NCBI GenBank assembly: GCA_018969785.1
Contig: JAGWXR010000008.1
Coordinates: 1 to 38,171, forward strand
Length of the DNA: 38,171 bases
Source of the DNA: Alphaproteobacteria bacterium
GTDB lineage: Bacteria; Pseudomonadota; Alphaproteobacteria; Micropepsales; Micropepsaceae
Direction: 5' to 3'
Every line of letters starts with the position of its first letter. The stretch's first letter is position 1. Position numbers and translations under genes: made by a program. The notes below the pieces were generated by a model. The model saw only the letters and a list, made by a program, of their open reading frames with translations. It was not told the DNA's origin and did not search any database. Below, one piece after another: positions 16,187 to 25,502 of this stretch.

Positions 16187-17536
16187 ATGGGTACGAATAT
16201 TCGCCGCCGCCTGACCCTTACTGCCAGCCGCATTGCGATTGTTGCAGCCGCCATGGCCCTGAGCGGTTGCAGTGGCTTGGGGTTCCTCGCCGGCTCGGAC
16301 GAGACGGAAGCCCCACAGCTCGTGATGCCGAACCCGCAGGACGCCGCGGGCAGTGCGGCCTATTGGGGCGCCCTCTATGACGCCGACCGCAACAATATTG
16401 ACGCAGCCGTGCAGTTTGCGCGCCACCTGCGCCAGGTTGGCGGCGCCGCCCAGGCCGTGACCCTCCTCAAGGAGGTCGTCATGCGCGCCCCTGACAACGC
16501 GTCCGTCCTGTCCGAATACGGCAAGGCGCTGACCGAAGTCGGTCGTCCGGCCGACGCAGTCCCCTTCTTCTCGCGCGCCCTCCAGTCGGAGCGTCGCGAC
16601 TGGACCGTTCTGTCGGCCTACGCCGTCGCCCTCGACCAGACAGGCAACCACAAGCAGGCGCAGGCCAATTACGACAGCGCCCTCAAGATTTCGCCGCGCA
16701 ATCCCATCGTGCTCGCCAATCTCGCGATGTCGTTCGTGCTGGAGGGGAACCTCGGCCGGGGCGAGGAAATCCTGCGCGAGCTTGTGTCGCGCCCCGACGC
16801 AACCCCGCAGGCCCGCCAGAACCTGGCCATGATCGCCTCGCTCAGGGGAAACCGCGCCGAGGCCGAAAACCTCCTGCGCCAGGACCTGTCGCCGGCCGAC
16901 GCCCGCAACAACATGGCCGTGATGCAGCAACTCGGCAGCGCGACCACGCCGGCCCCGAAACCCCAGGCCGGCAGCGAGCCCGTCGTGAAGGTCGCCCCGC
17001 CTGCAGAGAAAGCCAAGCCCGCGGTTGCGGCAAGCACGTCCGGCGCCGTCACCGCCCCGACACCGGTCATTCCCTCCGGCCTGCCGGCAGCCACCAAGCC
17101 CGCAACGGTGACAACGGAAGCAGAACAGGCCGACAAGTCAGCCGCCCTGACAAGCCCCCCGGCAAGCCTGCTCGAGCGCCCCGCCGACAGCGTCATTCCG
17201 CTGGCCAAGCCGAAGGATACGTCCTCGCTTCCCTTGCCGGCCCGGATGCGCACCGACACCGTGGCGCAGCAGGCGGTTTCCATGACGCCCGCCCCCAGCA
17301 CTGCGCCGGTCACCCCACGGCGGCCCGTTGCCACCATGCAGCCGATCCGCGACGACGCCACGGCCTCTTCATCCGCAGCACCAACGCCCGTTCAGGCGGC
17401 CCCGGCCCCCGCACAACCGGCGCCCAAGGTCACCATGACAGCCCCGGCGCCTGCCCCGCTCGCCCTGCGCCGCTCCCTCGCGCCCGACACGCTGTCAGGC
17501 AACGAAGGCATCGAGGTCGCCGCCAGCACCTACTGA
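16187..17536 (+). CDS. tadD: TadD-like TPR lipoprotein of the Tad pilus system
   Basis: A 449-residue outer-membrane lipoprotein with signal peptide and lipobox LSGC (Cys28). Residues about 45-235 form tetratricopeptide repeats (for example VLSEYGKALTEVGRPADAVPFF, then WTVLSAYAVALDQTGNHKQA). In characterised systems TadD is the pilotin-like factor that supports secretin assembly. The last 210 residues are a low-complexity Ala/Pro/Thr/Ser/Lys region, longer than in a typical TadD. AGGAG lies 9 bases before the ATG. It converges on tadC, with a shared hairpin terminator between them, so it is a separate unit from the main tad operon. Confidence 0.85.
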   Translation: MGTNIRRRLTLTASRIAIVAAAMALSGCSGLGFLAGSDETEAPQLVMPNPQDAAGSAAYWGALYDADRNNIDAAVQFARHLRQVGGAAQAVTLLKEVVMRAPDNASVLSEYGKALTEVGRPADAVPFFSRALQSERRDWTVLSAYAVALDQTGNHKQAQANYDSALKISPRNPIVLANLAMSFVLEGNLGRGEEILRELVSRPDATPQARQNLAMIASLRGNRAEAENLLRQDLSPADARNNMAVMQQLGSATTPAPKPQAGSEPVVKVAPPAEKAKPAVAASTSGAVTAPTPVIPSGLPAATKPATVTTEAEQADKSAALTSPPASLLERPADSVIPLAKPKDTSSLPLPARMRTDTVAQQAVSMTPAPSTAPVTPRRPVATMQPIRDDATASSSAAPTPVQAAPAPAQPAPKVTMTAPAPAPLALRRSLAPDTLSGNEGIEVAASTY

Positions 17537-17563
17537 TCCTCAGCCACCCCGCCAACCCAAAGC

Positions 17564-17592
17564 AAAGGCCGCGCCTTCCGGGCGCGGCCTTT
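17564..17592. terminator. hairpin between convergent tadD and tadC
   Basis: AAAGGCCGCGCC (17564-17575) and GGCGCGGCCTTT (17581-17592) form a perfect 12-base stem with loop TTCCG. CTGCATTTT follows on the plus strand. It sits 28 bases after the tadD stop and 38 bases after the tadC stop, so it can serve both strands. Confidence 0.8.
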
Positions 17593-17629
17593 CTGCATTT
17601 TACGGATCAGCGCCGTGCCGGCGCCTTCC

Positions 17630-18592
17630 CTAGAGCTTCATGATCTTGATGACCGCAGGCCCGATGATCACCGCGAACAGGACCGGCAGGAAGAAGATGA
17701 TCATGGGAACCGTCAGCTTCGCCGGCAGGGCGGCCGCCTTCTTCTCGGCCTCCGTCATGCGCATTTCACGGTTCTCCAGCGCCATGACGCGCAAGGCCGT
17801 GCCCAGCGGTGTACCATAGCGCTCCGCCTGGATCAGCGACGTGCAGACCGCCTTGACGCCCGGATGGCCGCAGCGCCTGGAAAGGTTCTCGTAGGCCTGC
17901 CGTCGGTCCGGTAGGTACGACAGTTCCGCCGTTGTCAGGGCAAACTCCTCGGCAAGTTCGACCGATTGCGACCCGATCTCGTTGGCCACCCTGTTGAACG
18001 CGCTTTCGACCGACATGCCGGACTCCACGCAGATCAAAAGCAGGTCAAGGCCGTCAGGGAAAGCTTTCATGATCGACGCCATGCGCTTGTCGATCACGTT
18101 CTGCACGAACAGGTCTGGCAGGTAGAACCCGAGGAATGCGACGCCAACCGCGATGGTCACCTTCACAATGGGCGCCATCCCGAGCTTCGCGATGAAAAAG
18201 AGATAAAGGATCCCCGCCACGAACATGATGATCGGCATGACGAAGCGGAAGAAAAGGAACGTGTAGACGGCCGACGGGCTCCGGAAGCCTGCACGCCCGA
18301 GCTTCTCTTTCGTCGTGGCCGTTTCCATCAGGCTGCGCAGGTTCAGCCTCTCGACGATCTGTCGAATGAAATTGACCGATGCCGGACGCATCTGTGCCCG
18401 CCGGCCGGTCGAATCGCGCAGTGACGCCCGCAGTTCATCACGCCGCGCCGCGACCGACTTCATGCGCGCGGCAAGCCTGTCGGTCTCGAAATAGGGCAGC
18501 AGCATGGTGATCACGGTGGCAAAAACGGCCACCATGACAAGCGCCGTAACCATGAACTCCGGATCGAGAAGCTGCCTGATGATCTTGTCCAT
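17630..18592 (-). CDS. tadC: Tad pilus inner-membrane platform protein TadC
   Basis: A 320-residue GspF-domain protein that with TadB forms the inner-membrane platform on which the CpaF ATPase acts. A first helix (about 14-34) and a cytoplasmic stretch precede two central helices (around residues 110-165). The T2SS-F core is at about 170-290 (DLLLICVESGMSVESAFNRV, SLIQAERYGTPLGTALRVMA), with a last helix at about 295-318. The ATG at 18592 has GGTGGGGCAGG just upstream; a GTG five codons earlier touches the tadB stop and is the alternative. It is the last gene of the operon before the shared terminator. Confidence 0.93.
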   Translation of the reverse strand: MDKIIRQLLDPEFMVTALVMVAVFATVITMLLPYFETDRLAARMKSVAARRDELRASLRDSTGRRAQMRPASVNFIRQIVERLNLRSLMETATTKEKLGRAGFRSPSAVYTFLFFRFVMPIIMFVAGILYLFFIAKLGMAPIVKVTIAVGVAFLGFYLPDLFVQNVIDKRMASIMKAFPDGLDLLLICVESGMSVESAFNRVANEIGSQSVELAEEFALTTAELSYLPDRRQAYENLSRRCGHPGVKAVCTSLIQAERYGTPLGTALRVMALENREMRMTEAEKKAAALPAKLTVPMIIFFLPVLFAVIIGPAVIKIMKL

Positions 18593-18608
18593 GTTCGCCT
18601 GCCCCACC

Positions 18609-19613
18609 TCAGAACTTGAAGTTGATCATTTTCTTCATCACGAAGATGCCCATCGACATCCACACGAGGCTGCACAGCAGCACGAAGTTGCCGACCCGCT
18701 CCGTGAACAGCAGGACGATGTAGTCCGGCGACGTGAAATAGACGAGCAGGCCGACAATGAACGGCAGCGAACCGATGATGCCTGCCGAGGCCTTGGCTTC
18801 CGATGACAGTGCCTGGATCTTGCCCTGCAGGCGCTTGCGGTCGCGCAGCACCGCCGAGAGATTGCTCAGCGCCTCTGCAAGGTTGCCGCCCGTCTTTTGC
18901 TGGATGACAAGCACAATCTGGAAGAAGTTCACCTCCGCCAGCGGCATGCGCTGGTACATGCGCCTGAGGCCCTCTTCCAGCGTGACACCGACCTTCAGGC
19001 CCTCGATGATGCTCTTGAACTCCGGCCCGACGGGCTCAGGCGATTCCGCCGCGATGATCTTGAGGCATTCGTTCAGGGGCAGGCCCGATTTCACGCCGCG
19101 CACGATGACGTCGATCGCGTTTGCGAATTCGCGCAGGAACGCCTTCTTGCGCCGGCCAACCGAAAACATCAGGAACCAGCGCGGGAACCCAAACCCGGCA
19201 ACCGCGCCCGCACCCAGCGCCACATAGAACTCATAACCCATCAAGACGAAAAGCAGGATCGCGCCAATGCCCAGCGTTGCCGTCATGATCACGAAACTGC
19301 GCGGATCCATCGACCAGTCGGCCTGCTGCAAGAGCCCCGACAGTGTCGGCTTTGGATTGGTCTGACCCTGCTTGCGCTCGGCTTCCTTCAGCGAGGCTTC
19401 CACCTGCTTGCGCCGCTTCGCCGCCAGGTCGCCGGCAGACTCTCCCCGCCCCGGCGCATTGTTGCGCGTGCCCGAACCGCGCGTCACCGCGGCCACGCGC
19501 TTTCCCTTGCGGACAGCCGGTTCTGCAGCCTCCACAAGGAACAGCGCCATGCCGCCGACGAACAGGCCGACCGATACCGCCGTGAAGAGCATGACAAGGA
19601 TGATGGTATTCAT
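18609..19613 (-). CDS. tadB: Tad pilus inner-membrane platform protein TadB
   Basis: A 334-residue GspF-domain protein. An N-terminal helix (about 3-28) is followed by a basic linker rich in Arg, Lys and Gln (about 35-85), then a pair of helices (about 105-150). The T2SS-F core (about 165-290) shows AIDVIVRGVKSGLPLNECLKI and VLVIQQKTGGNLAEAL, with a final helix pair. It partners with TadC 17 bases downstream. It lies 29 bases after cpaF in the same operon. Confidence 0.94.
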   Translation of the reverse strand: MNTIILVMLFTAVSVGLFVGGMALFLVEAAEPAVRKGKRVAAVTRGSGTRNNAPGRGESAGDLAAKRRKQVEASLKEAERKQGQTNPKPTLSGLLQQADWSMDPRSFVIMTATLGIGAILLFVLMGYEFYVALGAGAVAGFGFPRWFLMFSVGRRKKAFLREFANAIDVIVRGVKSGLPLNECLKIIAAESPEPVGPEFKSIIEGLKVGVTLEEGLRRMYQRMPLAEVNFFQIVLVIQQKTGGNLAEALSNLSAVLRDRKRLQGKIQALSSEAKASAGIIGSLPFIVGLLVYFTSPDYIVLLFTERVGNFVLLCSLVWMSMGIFVMKKMINFKF

Positions 19614-19642
19614 GGCGGAAACAGGCCTCTTTCGATAAACGC

Positions 19643-21076
19643 CTAACTCTTGCGCGAGGCCGCCTCGATCGCCTCAAGCAATTCCTGCTCGCGGTTGTAG
19701 TAGCGCGCCCGCTCCCAGAACGCCGGCCGCGAAATGCCCGTGCTGACATGCCGCCCGCGAACCCGTCCGCTCTCGTCCTCACCCTGGATCTCGTAGAGGA
19801 ACAGGTCCTGCGTGATGACGACATCGCCTTCGAGGCCGATGACCTCGGTGATGTGTGTGATGCGTCGCGAACCATCGCGCAGGCGCGCCGCCTGCACGAT
19901 CACGTCGATGGCGCCCACAACCATCTCGCGGATGGTCTTGGAGGGCAGGTTGTACCCGCCCATCGTGATCATGGACTCGATGCGTTGCAGGGCCTCGCGG
20001 GGGGTGTTGGCATGCAGCGTGCCCATCGATCCGTCATGGCCCGTATTCATGGCCTGCAGGAGGTCGAAGGCCTCCGGTCCGCGGACTTCGCCGACGATGA
20101 TGCGTTCAGGACGCATGCGCAGACAGTTCTTGACGAGGTCACGCATGGTGATTTCGCCTGTACCCTCGAGGTTCGGCGGGCGCGTTTCAAGCCGCACCAC
20201 ATGCGGTTGCTGCAGCTGGAGTTCCGCCGCGTCTTCGCAGGTGATGACGCGTTCATCCGAATCGATGAAGCCGGTCATGCAGTTCAACAGCGTCGTCTTG
20301 CCCGAACCCGTACCACCCGAGATCAGCACGTTGCAGCGCACATTTCCGATGATCCCGAGGACCGCCGCACCTTCGGGCGAGATCGAGCCGAACCGCTGGA
20401 GGTCCGACATCTTCAGCTTGTCTTTCTTGAACTTTCGGATGGTCAGTGTGGGACCATCGATCGCCAGCGGCGGCGCAATCACGTTGACACGGCTGCCGTC
20501 GGGAAGGCGGGCGTCGCATATCGGCGAGGATTCGTCGACGCGCCGGCCAACCTGGCTCACGATGCGCTGGCAGATGTTCATCAGCTGCGCATTGTCGCGG
20601 AAGCGGACATTGGTCAGCTGCACCTTGCCCGAGACTTCGATGAACACCCGGTCGGCACCATTGACCATGATGTCGGCGATATCATCGCGCGCCAGCAGAG
20701 GTTCGAGCGGTCCATAGCCAAGGACGTCGTTGCAGATGTCCTGCAGCAACTGTTCCTGCTCGGCAATCGACATCGCCACGTTCTTGATGGCGATGATCTC
20801 GTTGACGATGTCGCGGATTTCCTCGCGCGCCGAGGCCGCATCGAGCTGCGCCAGCTGCGCCAGGTCGATCGTGTCGATCAGCGCATTGAAGATCGTCGTC
20901 TTGACTTCGTAGTATTGTGACGAGCGACTGTCGACATGAACCGGTGGTGGCGGAAGATCGGCGGCACGCGGCGGCGGCTTGACCCCGCCGGCCTTTGCGG
21001 CGGGGGGTGGCGGCGGCGCAGGCGCACGCTCACGCTGCGCAGTTTCGGCACCGGGTCCTGATCGCTTGCCGAACAT
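19643..21076 (-). CDS. cpaF: Tad secretion ATPase CpaF/TadA
   Basis: The hexameric ATPase powering pilin assembly (and, in some Tad systems, retraction). The 477-residue protein has a Pro/Ala-rich N-terminus (about 15-48), an N-terminal helical domain (about 50-130) with YGPLEPLLARDDIADIMVNG, and the GspE-type core. Walker A GGTGSGKT is at 254-261; the Walker B region RPERIIVGEVRGPEA follows at about 320-335, then the His box NTGHDGSMGTLHANTPREAL. The C-terminus VIVQAARLRDGSRRI is typical. It starts 6 bases after the cpaE stop, so the two are tightly coupled. Confidence 0.97.
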   Translation of the reverse strand: MFGKRSGPGAETAQRERAPAPPPPPAAKAGGVKPPPRAADLPPPPVHVDSRSSQYYEVKTTIFNALIDTIDLAQLAQLDAASAREEIRDIVNEIIAIKNVAMSIAEQEQLLQDICNDVLGYGPLEPLLARDDIADIMVNGADRVFIEVSGKVQLTNVRFRDNAQLMNICQRIVSQVGRRVDESSPICDARLPDGSRVNVIAPPLAIDGPTLTIRKFKKDKLKMSDLQRFGSISPEGAAVLGIIGNVRCNVLISGGTGSGKTTLLNCMTGFIDSDERVITCEDAAELQLQQPHVVRLETRPPNLEGTGEITMRDLVKNCLRMRPERIIVGEVRGPEAFDLLQAMNTGHDGSMGTLHANTPREALQRIESMITMGGYNLPSKTIREMVVGAIDVIVQAARLRDGSRRITHITEVIGLEGDVVITQDLFLYEIQGEDESGRVRGRHVSTGISRPAFWERARYYNREQELLEAIEAASRKS

Positions 21077-21082
21077 GAGCCG

Positions 21083-22345
21083 CTACGCCCTCTTGCGCCG
21101 CAGGAAATCGAGGCTGATCCCCCGCGTCGGTTTGGCGTCAACGCGCGGCGCACGTCCGGTCAGCACCTGCCCGAGGTCGCGGAAGAGCTGCGCCGGCCGC
21201 GACTGCGCATTCAGTTCGGCAAGCATCTGACCGTTGTTGTTGGCCGTGGCAAAGATCTGCGGATCAAAGGGCATGACGACCGAGGGATCACAGCCCATGG
21301 CATTGGCGAAATCCTTGACGGGAATCTCGGGCCGCTTGGGCACGCCAACCTGGTTCAGCGCAAACTTCAGCGGCTGGTCATTCGGTCTCGACTGCGTCAG
21401 CATCTCGTGCAGGTTCTTGCCGTTGCGCAGGCTCGACAGCTCGGGCGTCGCCGTGATCACGATTTCGTCGGCGGACGACAGGACCTGCTTGACCCAGTTC
21501 GACCAGCTGTGCGGCAGGTCGATGATCACACAGGGCGAAATCTGGCGCACGGCATCGATGATGATGTCGACGGCCTCAGGCGAGATGTCCATCTCCCGGT
21601 CGACCAGCGCCGGCGAGATCAGCAGGCTCAGCCGGTCCGTATGCTTCAGGAGCAGGCGCTCGAGCATCACCTCGTCAAGCCGCTCCGGACTCGTCAGCGC
21701 TTCCGCGATGCCCTGCCCGATGTCCTGGTTGAAATCGAGACCTGTGGTGCCGAACGGCACGTCGAAATCGATGACGGTCGTGGCAATCCGCTGGTCTTCC
21801 GCGATCGACCACGCCACATTGTGCGCGAATGTCGAGGAGCCTGAGCCACCACGCGCCCCGTAGAACGCAAAGACCTTCCCGATCGGCCCTGAAGACTGCC
21901 CGTGATAGAGCGATGCAACCGCCTCGATGACCTGGATCGGATTGAGCGGAGACACAAGATACTCGCTGATCCCCTGCCGGATGAGCTCGCGGTAGAGTGC
22001 CACGTCGTTCGACCGCCCGATCACGATGACCTTGGTTCCCGGATCGCAGACCTGCGCAAGCTTCTCGAGTTCCCCGAAGATGGCATTCCCCTGCTCGCGT
22101 GTCTCGACCATGATCACGTTGGGCGTTGAGGAGTCGCCGAAGTATTCGACGGCCCCGAAAACGCCGCCCATGTGCACCGTAAGATGCGCCTTCGCCAGCC
22201 GTCGGTCCTGTCCCGCGCGCTGGATGACCGCACCGGTCTCCGGCGACTCGCAGAAGGCATGGATCGACACCCGCGGGATCGGTCGGTCCTGCAATGCGGC
22301 ACCGAACGGTGTCTCACCCCTGTCCTGTGACCTCGACTTGCTCAT
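21083..22345 (-). CDS. cpaE: Tad pilus localisation ATPase CpaE/TadZ
   Basis: A 420-residue protein with a receiver-like N-terminal domain (about 50-150: VIMVETREQGN, VIVIGRSNDVALYRELI, GISEYLVSPLNPIQVIEAV) and a MinD/ParA-like domain from about 155. CpaE positions the pilus machinery at the cell pole in Caulobacter. The nucleotide loop is GARGGSGSST (163-172): it lacks the Lys of a normal Walker A motif, as described for the TadZ/CpaE clade, so ATP hydrolysis is doubtful. Later landmarks are VIDFDVPFGTTGLDFNQD and CVIIDLPHSW. It lies 41 bases after cpaD and 6 bases before cpaF. Confidence 0.94.
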   Translation of the reverse strand: MSKSRSQDRGETPFGAALQDRPIPRVSIHAFCESPETGAVIQRAGQDRRLAKAHLTVHMGGVFGAVEYFGDSSTPNVIMVETREQGNAIFGELEKLAQVCDPGTKVIVIGRSNDVALYRELIRQGISEYLVSPLNPIQVIEAVASLYHGQSSGPIGKVFAFYGARGGSGSSTFAHNVAWSIAEDQRIATTVIDFDVPFGTTGLDFNQDIGQGIAEALTSPERLDEVMLERLLLKHTDRLSLLISPALVDREMDISPEAVDIIIDAVRQISPCVIIDLPHSWSNWVKQVLSSADEIVITATPELSSLRNGKNLHEMLTQSRPNDQPLKFALNQVGVPKRPEIPVKDFANAMGCDPSVVMPFDPQIFATANNNGQMLAELNAQSRPAQLFRDLGQVLTGRAPRVDAKPTRGISLDFLRRKRA

Positions 22346-22386
22346 GATGCGCGATACCTCAGATGTCAGACTTGCTCAGGCGACCA

Positions 22387-23067
22387 TCATTCCTTGGCAA
22401 CATTCGAGACCTCGCCACTCTCCTTGGAGGTGTCGGTCTGCGTTGCGGTCGGCTCGCCCTTGCGATACTTGTCAAGCACGACGCCACGGCGCATGGCATC
22501 CGATGGATCCTGCTGGCGCGGCTGTATGAGGTCGCGCGGATCCTCGAGGATCGCAGCAAGGTTCTGCTGGCTGCTGCAGGCGAAGTTCGGATAAGGCAGG
22601 TTCCGCGGCTCCTCGCCCATGTCCTCCGACCAGTTCCCCGCGCAGCTCTCGGCAACAGCCGTGTCCGTCATGAAGGTAAGTGATACGCTCGCACCCCGTC
22701 CGGCATCGCCTGCACGATCCCCCGACACACGCATGGAGTTCTCGCCCACATTGGCGGCCGCAAGGATAGCGCGCACGTCACGCAGGGCGACCTCGGGTGC
22801 GACCGGCCCCTCTGACGACACGCCGAGAAGACCATAGCCACGCAGTTTCCACGCATCCGCAAAGACCCGGACCCGGTCGCCATCGCGTGCCTGCAGGCTG
22901 CCATCGGCACCCACCGGCACCACGATCGTCGCAACTTGCGGCTCCACCCGGATGGGGAAGCGGTTTTCCACCAGCGGGAGTTGGTCCTCGCTGTTCGCCA
23001 ACGGCAACGTGCACCCGGCAACCGATGTGGCCAGCAGCAGCACGCAAATCCTGGACGTGATCCTCAT
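22387..23067 (-). CDS. cpaD: Tad pilus assembly lipoprotein CpaD
   Basis: A 226-residue lipoprotein with lipobox VAGC (Cys19). The body carries the CpaD pattern: FPIRVEPQVATIVVPVG, VRVFADAWKLRGYGLLGV, then CAGNWSEDMGEEPRNLPYPNFACSSQ split over about residues 140-170. The paired Cys in that last segment are conserved in the family. The protein probably assists the CpaC secretin in the outer membrane. The C-terminus (about 195-226) is polar and disordered. AGGATC lies just before the ATG. It follows cpaC after 68 bases. Confidence 0.92.
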   Translation of the reverse strand: MRITSRICVLLLATSVAGCTLPLANSEDQLPLVENRFPIRVEPQVATIVVPVGADGSLQARDGDRVRVFADAWKLRGYGLLGVSSEGPVAPEVALRDVRAILAAANVGENSMRVSGDRAGDAGRGASVSLTFMTDTAVAESCAGNWSEDMGEEPRNLPYPNFACSSQQNLAAILEDPRDLIQPRQQDPSDAMRRGVVLDKYRKGEPTATQTDTSKESGEVSNVAKE

Positions 23068-23135
23068 GATCCTGATCCTAATCCTGTCTCAATTGCCAAA
23101 GTCTTGAACGATGCGAAAACCATTGTTTATCGGGG

Positions 23136-24614
23136 TTACTGGATCGTGAACCCGGCCGGTCCCTTGAGCTTTCCGTCAACCTTCTCGCCCTTCCCGTAGA
23201 CGGCATTCAGCCGGGACAGGAAAACGGTCTCCGCATCGGTGGGAGGCACGAAACCGTCGGCCGGCGTCGACAGCGCAGTCCGCGCAGCCGGTTTGACGAG
23301 GTAAGGCGTGACAATGACGACAAGCTCGGTCTCGCCCGACTGGAAGTCGCGGCTCTGGAACAGCGCCCCGAGGATCGGGATGTTGCGCAGCCCCGGCAGG
23401 CCGTCGATATTCTGCTTCATGTCCTGCTTGAGCATGCCTGCCATGACCATGCTGCCACCGGACGGCAGCTCGACAGTCGTCTCGGCCCGCCTGACCCTCA
23501 GCGCCGGTATGGCAACATCGCCCAGGATCAGCGCGTCCTCTGCCGAAAGCTCGGAGACCTCTGTCGAGATCCGGAGGCTGATGCGTCCGTCCGAAAGCAC
23601 GACCGGCGTGAACCCGAGCCCGACACCATAGGGCTTGAACTCCAGCGTGATGTTTCCATCCTGGTCGCGCCCCACCGGCACCGGATACTCGCCGCCCGCA
23701 AGGAACTTCGCCGACTCGCCGGAAATGGCCGTCAGGTTGGGTTCTGCAAGCGTCTTGATCATGCCCGATCGTTCGAATGCCCTGATGACGGCCGCCGCCG
23801 GAGAGATTGCATTCCCAAGCGCGTCAAACTCGCCCAGCACGATGTTCGATCCCGGTGCCAGCGCCGACCCGAGGAGCGAGAACGGATTGACGTTGGTGAT
23901 GCTGCCGGGCGCGCCATTGCCAAGGTCAAAGCTGCCATAGACATTGGTGCCGATCTGCTTGGACAGGGTCCGCTGCATCTCGGCGACACGCACGCTCAGC
24001 ATCACCTGCTCGCCGCTGCGGATGCCCACGCGGTTCACGACCGACGTGTCGACGGGTTCCTTCCCCGCCTCCGTGATGTAGCGCATGGCAATCTGGCGGG
24101 CGGCTTCGGCATCGCTGGCGCTCTTGACAGAGCCGTTCAGCACGACGCTGTCATTGATGGTTTCCACGTCCACCGTGGAGCCCTGCACATTCCGCTCGAT
24201 GATGTTCTTCAGTTCCGTCATGTCGCGTTCGACGCGGATCTCCAGGTTCAGGATCTGCTTGCCGTTCGCCGCGAAGAAGAACGCATTCGTCGGCCCGGTC
24301 TTGCGGCCGACGAGATAGATCTGGCGCGGCGTGCGAACGATGGCATCAACAATGTCAGGGTTGGACACAAGCACGTCGCGTGCGTCCTGTGGCAGTTCCA
24401 CGATCATGCCCTTTCCGGCCGACATGGTGACACGGCGCGATTGTGTACCCGAGCCGCCCGCATCGATCTTGAGGTGTTGCTCGGGAACGGCAACCGGCTT
24501 GGTCGGAGCGCCGGTCGGCTTGGCGGGCGCGGCCACCTTCATGCCATCCGCCTGCGCAGCAAGCGCAAGTACGAGGCTGGCAACCGAAGCAGTGAAGAGA
24601 CGCAGCATGGTCAT
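23136..24614 (-). CDS. cpaC: Tad pilus outer-membrane secretin CpaC/RcpA
   Basis: The channel through which the pilus leaves the cell. The 492-residue protein has a signal peptide (cleavage near AAQADG, about 20-24) and a pilus-specific N domain (about 60-130: VLVSNPDIVDAIVRTPRQIYLVG). A BON-like region (about 135-185) and the secretin core (about 270-445) follow, the core showing NLTAISGESAKFLAGGEYPVPV, GVGLGFTPVVLSDGRISL and SGGSMVMAGMLKQD. The ATG at 24614 is preferred to a GTG three codons upstream because AGGTGA is well spaced before it. Only 12 bases separate it from the cpaB stop. Confidence 0.96.
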   Translation of the reverse strand: MTMLRLFTASVASLVLALAAQADGMKVAAPAKPTGAPTKPVAVPEQHLKIDAGGSGTQSRRVTMSAGKGMIVELPQDARDVLVSNPDIVDAIVRTPRQIYLVGRKTGPTNAFFFAANGKQILNLEIRVERDMTELKNIIERNVQGSTVDVETINDSVVLNGSVKSASDAEAARQIAMRYITEAGKEPVDTSVVNRVGIRSGEQVMLSVRVAEMQRTLSKQIGTNVYGSFDLGNGAPGSITNVNPFSLLGSALAPGSNIVLGEFDALGNAISPAAAVIRAFERSGMIKTLAEPNLTAISGESAKFLAGGEYPVPVGRDQDGNITLEFKPYGVGLGFTPVVLSDGRISLRISTEVSELSAEDALILGDVAIPALRVRRAETTVELPSGGSMVMAGMLKQDMKQNIDGLPGLRNIPILGALFQSRDFQSGETELVVIVTPYLVKPAARTALSTPADGFVPPTDAETVFLSRLNAVYGKGEKVDGKLKGPAGFTIQ

Positions 24615-24626
24615 CGTTGTCACCTG

Positions 24627-25436
24627 TTATTGGCTGGGTGTCGCAGTGGACATGCCCTTGATCCCGTATCGCACGACGGTCACACCCGCCGCGGCGCCCT
24701 GGTTGAGTGCATCTTTTTCGTTGCCACCCTCGCCCTGCTCGTCCGCCCGCGCCAGCGACCGCAGTGTCAGCGACAGGTCTCCCATCGCGTCCGCAAGCGC
24801 CAGCGTCTCGGCTTCCCGTTCGCTGACTTCAAGCGTCGCCGTCTTTGCCACGATCGCCTTCGAGTCCGCGTCCTCATCCGAAGTCTGGTCTACCGCCAGC
24901 ACCCGGACATTCCGCAGGACCGTGATCGCCTGATAATTGCTCTCGCCCGACGAGTCTGTTCCCAGCTTGCGCGTCATGAGCACATCGACGCGGTCATTGG
25001 GAAGGATGAAGCCACCCGCACCGCGCTCGGCGTTGAGCTCGATGCCATAGGCGCGCTTGCCGGCACTCAGCGTCGCAGCCATGAAGCCACCGCCATCCGC
25101 CTTGACAACATTCTGGCCCGTGATGGGCTGCCCCTGGCTCAGCGGCGAGCGCGCAACTGCGCCCAGCGCCACCTCTTCAATCGCGGTCGGCTGGGCATCC
25201 TGCGTGATGAACGTCGAGCCCACCGCAGTTTTCGGCCAGTCCATCCAGCGCACGTCAGGAACGGTCAGCCGCGTTCCAACCTCGATCTCGCGGGCCGCAA
25301 CAAGCACTTGGCTGAGCTCCATCTTCGGCGCCGCTTCGGCTTCCGATTGGGTGCCCATGAAGTTGCGAACCAGCAGCGCGGCAATGCCGGCAGCTGCAAC
25401 GGCGGCAACCAGAACGAGGATCCTCGTCAGGCTCAT
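24627..25436 (-). CDS. cpaB: Tad pilus assembly protein CpaB/RcpC
   Basis: A 269-residue periplasmic protein with an uncleaved or cleaved N-terminal helix (about 3-25) and an SAF domain (about 40-110: VLVAAREIEVGTRLTVPDVRW, ALGAVARSPLSQGQPI). The RcpC domain (about 112-200) shows RAYGIELNAERGAGGFILPNDRVDVLMTRK. CpaB is thought to link the secretin with peptidoglycan and the inner machinery. The ATG at 25436 is preferred to one three codons upstream, because GGAGA then has a normal 9-base spacing. Its 133-base upstream gap carries the best CtrA-like box of the window. Confidence 0.94.
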   Translation of the reverse strand: MSLTRILVLVAAVAAAGIAALLVRNFMGTQSEAEAAPKMELSQVLVAAREIEVGTRLTVPDVRWMDWPKTAVGSTFITQDAQPTAIEEVALGAVARSPLSQGQPITGQNVVKADGGGFMAATLSAGKRAYGIELNAERGAGGFILPNDRVDVLMTRKLGTDSSGESNYQAITVLRNVRVLAVDQTSDEDADSKAIVAKTATLEVSEREAETLALADAMGDLSLTLRSLARADEQGEGGNEKDALNQGAAAGVTVVRYGIKGMSTATPSQ

Positions 25437-25502
25437 GGGTGTCATTCTCCGGTCGGTTCAGGCGGTTTCACGCCATCGGCACGATCTATGGGGCAGCAAG
25501 TC

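Noticed and set aside
15599-16930. 443-codon minus-strand frame covering the tadD N-terminus
   Set aside because: It runs antisense through tadD and out of frame through the TAXI gene, both of which have clear family motifs; no ribosome-binding site or domain was seen.
19748-20920. 390-codon open frame antisense to cpaF
   Set aside because: It mirrors the highly conserved cpaF frame in GC-rich DNA. The translation is rich in Arg, Asp and His with no domain, and cpaF is unambiguous.
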